Assembly: GCF_009730915.1 (NCBI RefSeq)
Contig: NC_052487.1
Span: 2,294,001-2,358,000, forward strand
DNA from: Dioscorea cayenensis subsp. rotundata
Taxonomy: Eukaryota > Streptophyta > Magnoliopsida > Dioscoreales > Dioscoreaceae
Reading direction: 5' to 3'
DNA: 64,000 bases
Under the pieces are notes generated by a model. That model saw nothing but the letters and a program-made list of their open reading frames with translations, ran no database searches and was not told the origin of the DNA. The translations under genes were made by a program, and so were the position numbers. Below, in pieces: positions 63,272-64,000 of this stretch (within the stretch, counting starts at the first letter, position 1; the number at the start of each line of letters is the position of its first letter).

Positions 63272-64000
63272 NNNNNNNNNNNNNNNNNNNNNNNNNNNNN
63301 NNNNNNNNNNNNNNNNNNNNNNNNNNNNNNNNNNNNNNNNNNNNNNNNNNNNNNNNNNNNNNNNNNNNNNNNNNNNNNNNNNNNNNNNNNNNNNNNNNNN
63401 NNNNNNNNNNNNNNNNNNNNNNNNNNNNNNNNNNNNNNNNNNNNNNNNNNNNNNNNNNNNNNNNNNNNNNNNNNNNNNNNNNNNNNNNNNNNNNNNNNNN
63501 NNNNNNNNNNNNNNNNNNNNNNNNNNNNNNNNNNNNNNNNNNNNNNNNNNNNNNNNNNNNNNNNNNNNNNNNNNNNNNNNNNNNNNNNNNNNNNNNNNNN
63601 NNNNNNNNNNNNNNNNNNNNNNNNNNNNNNNNNNNNNNNNNNNNNNNNNNNNNNNNNNNNNNNNNNNNNNNNNNNNNNNNNNNNNNNNNNNNNNNNNNNN
63701 NNNNNNNNNNNNNNNNNNNNNNNNNNNNNNNNNNNNNNNNNNNNNNNNNNNNNNNNNNNNNNNNNNNNNNNNNNNNNNNNNNNNNNNNNNNNNNNNNNNN
63801 NNNNNNNNNNNNNNNNNNNNNNNNNNNNNNNNNNNNNNNNNNNNNNNNNNNNNNNNNNNNNNNNNNNNNNNNNNNNNNNNNNNNNNNNNNNNNNNNNNNN
63901 NNNNNNNNNNNNNNNNNNNNNNNNNNNNNNNNNNNNNNNNNNNNNNNNNNNNNNNNNNNNNNNNNNNNNNNNNNNNNNNNNNNNNNNNNNNNNNNNNNNN
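63272..64000. other. Assembly gap (N) to window end
   Basis: N run continuing past the window; it hides the 5' exons of the ALMT gene. Confidence 0.98.

Overview
This window is plant nuclear DNA, almost certainly from an angiosperm. Genes carry GT-AG introns, the AT-rich intergenic sequence is packed with transposon debris, and every recognisable protein is a plant family: AAR2, LPR-type multicopper ferroxidase, SRS2-like helicase, ALMT and Mutator-like transposase. The GC-rich LPR exons would suit a monocot, but that is a weak inference. There are two assembly gaps: 12630-13629 (exactly 1000 N) and 63272 to the end.

Layout. (1) 649-7937, minus: a 13-exon AAR2 homologue (U5 snRNP assembly factor) with two reading-frame problems and a MITE in intron 6. 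(2) 8112-12629: a Mutator-like element (MULE copy B1) with a decayed transposase on plus, cut by the gap. (3) 13630-16690: left copy of a composite repeat (family A) with a roughly 55-bp tandem array, a polypyrimidine tract and an intron-less fragment of NADP-isocitrate dehydrogenase. (4) 16829-18975, minus: LPR-like copy 1, a pseudogene with a 22-nt deletion and no third exon. (5) 20245-24770: right copy of family A, inverted relative to the left one, so the pseudogene sits between two inverted arms. (6) 26450-29782, minus: LPR copy 2, intact, with three exons and a predicted 571 aa product. (7) 31999-41646: a 9.6-kb MULE (copy B2) carrying a ULP1-like cysteine protease gene on plus and a MURA-type transposase on minus, convergent and both decayed. 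This is the ULP1-carrying (KAONASHI-like) MULE architecture. Its right half is an inverted copy of B1. (8) 41643-46400: AT-rich tandem duplication, a third family A fragment, telomere-like repeats, a 'GGCGGA/GCACCCCC' repeat and a dense cluster of GCCCA motifs. (9) 47332-51760, minus: relic of an SRS2-like UvrD helicase gene. (10) 52958-53880, minus: ALMT pseudogene fragment, followed by a likely solo LTR. (11) 55450-61130: non-coding. (12) 61139 into the terminal gap, minus: the 3' half of a second ALMT gene with a transposon in its last intron.

Only LPR copy 2 reads cleanly from start to stop. AAR2 and the 3' ALMT gene keep good splice sites and conserved residues but carry single-base indels, several in A runs, so unpolished long-read errors must be separated from real gene death before these are called pseudogenes. 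The SRS2-like, ALMT-fragment and LPR copy 1 loci carry changes (in-frame stops, missing exons, a 22-nt deletion) that indicate real decay. The richest unusual content is the ULP1-MULE and its short-motif arrays, the inverted TE arms around the LPR pseudogene, and the GCCCA cluster.
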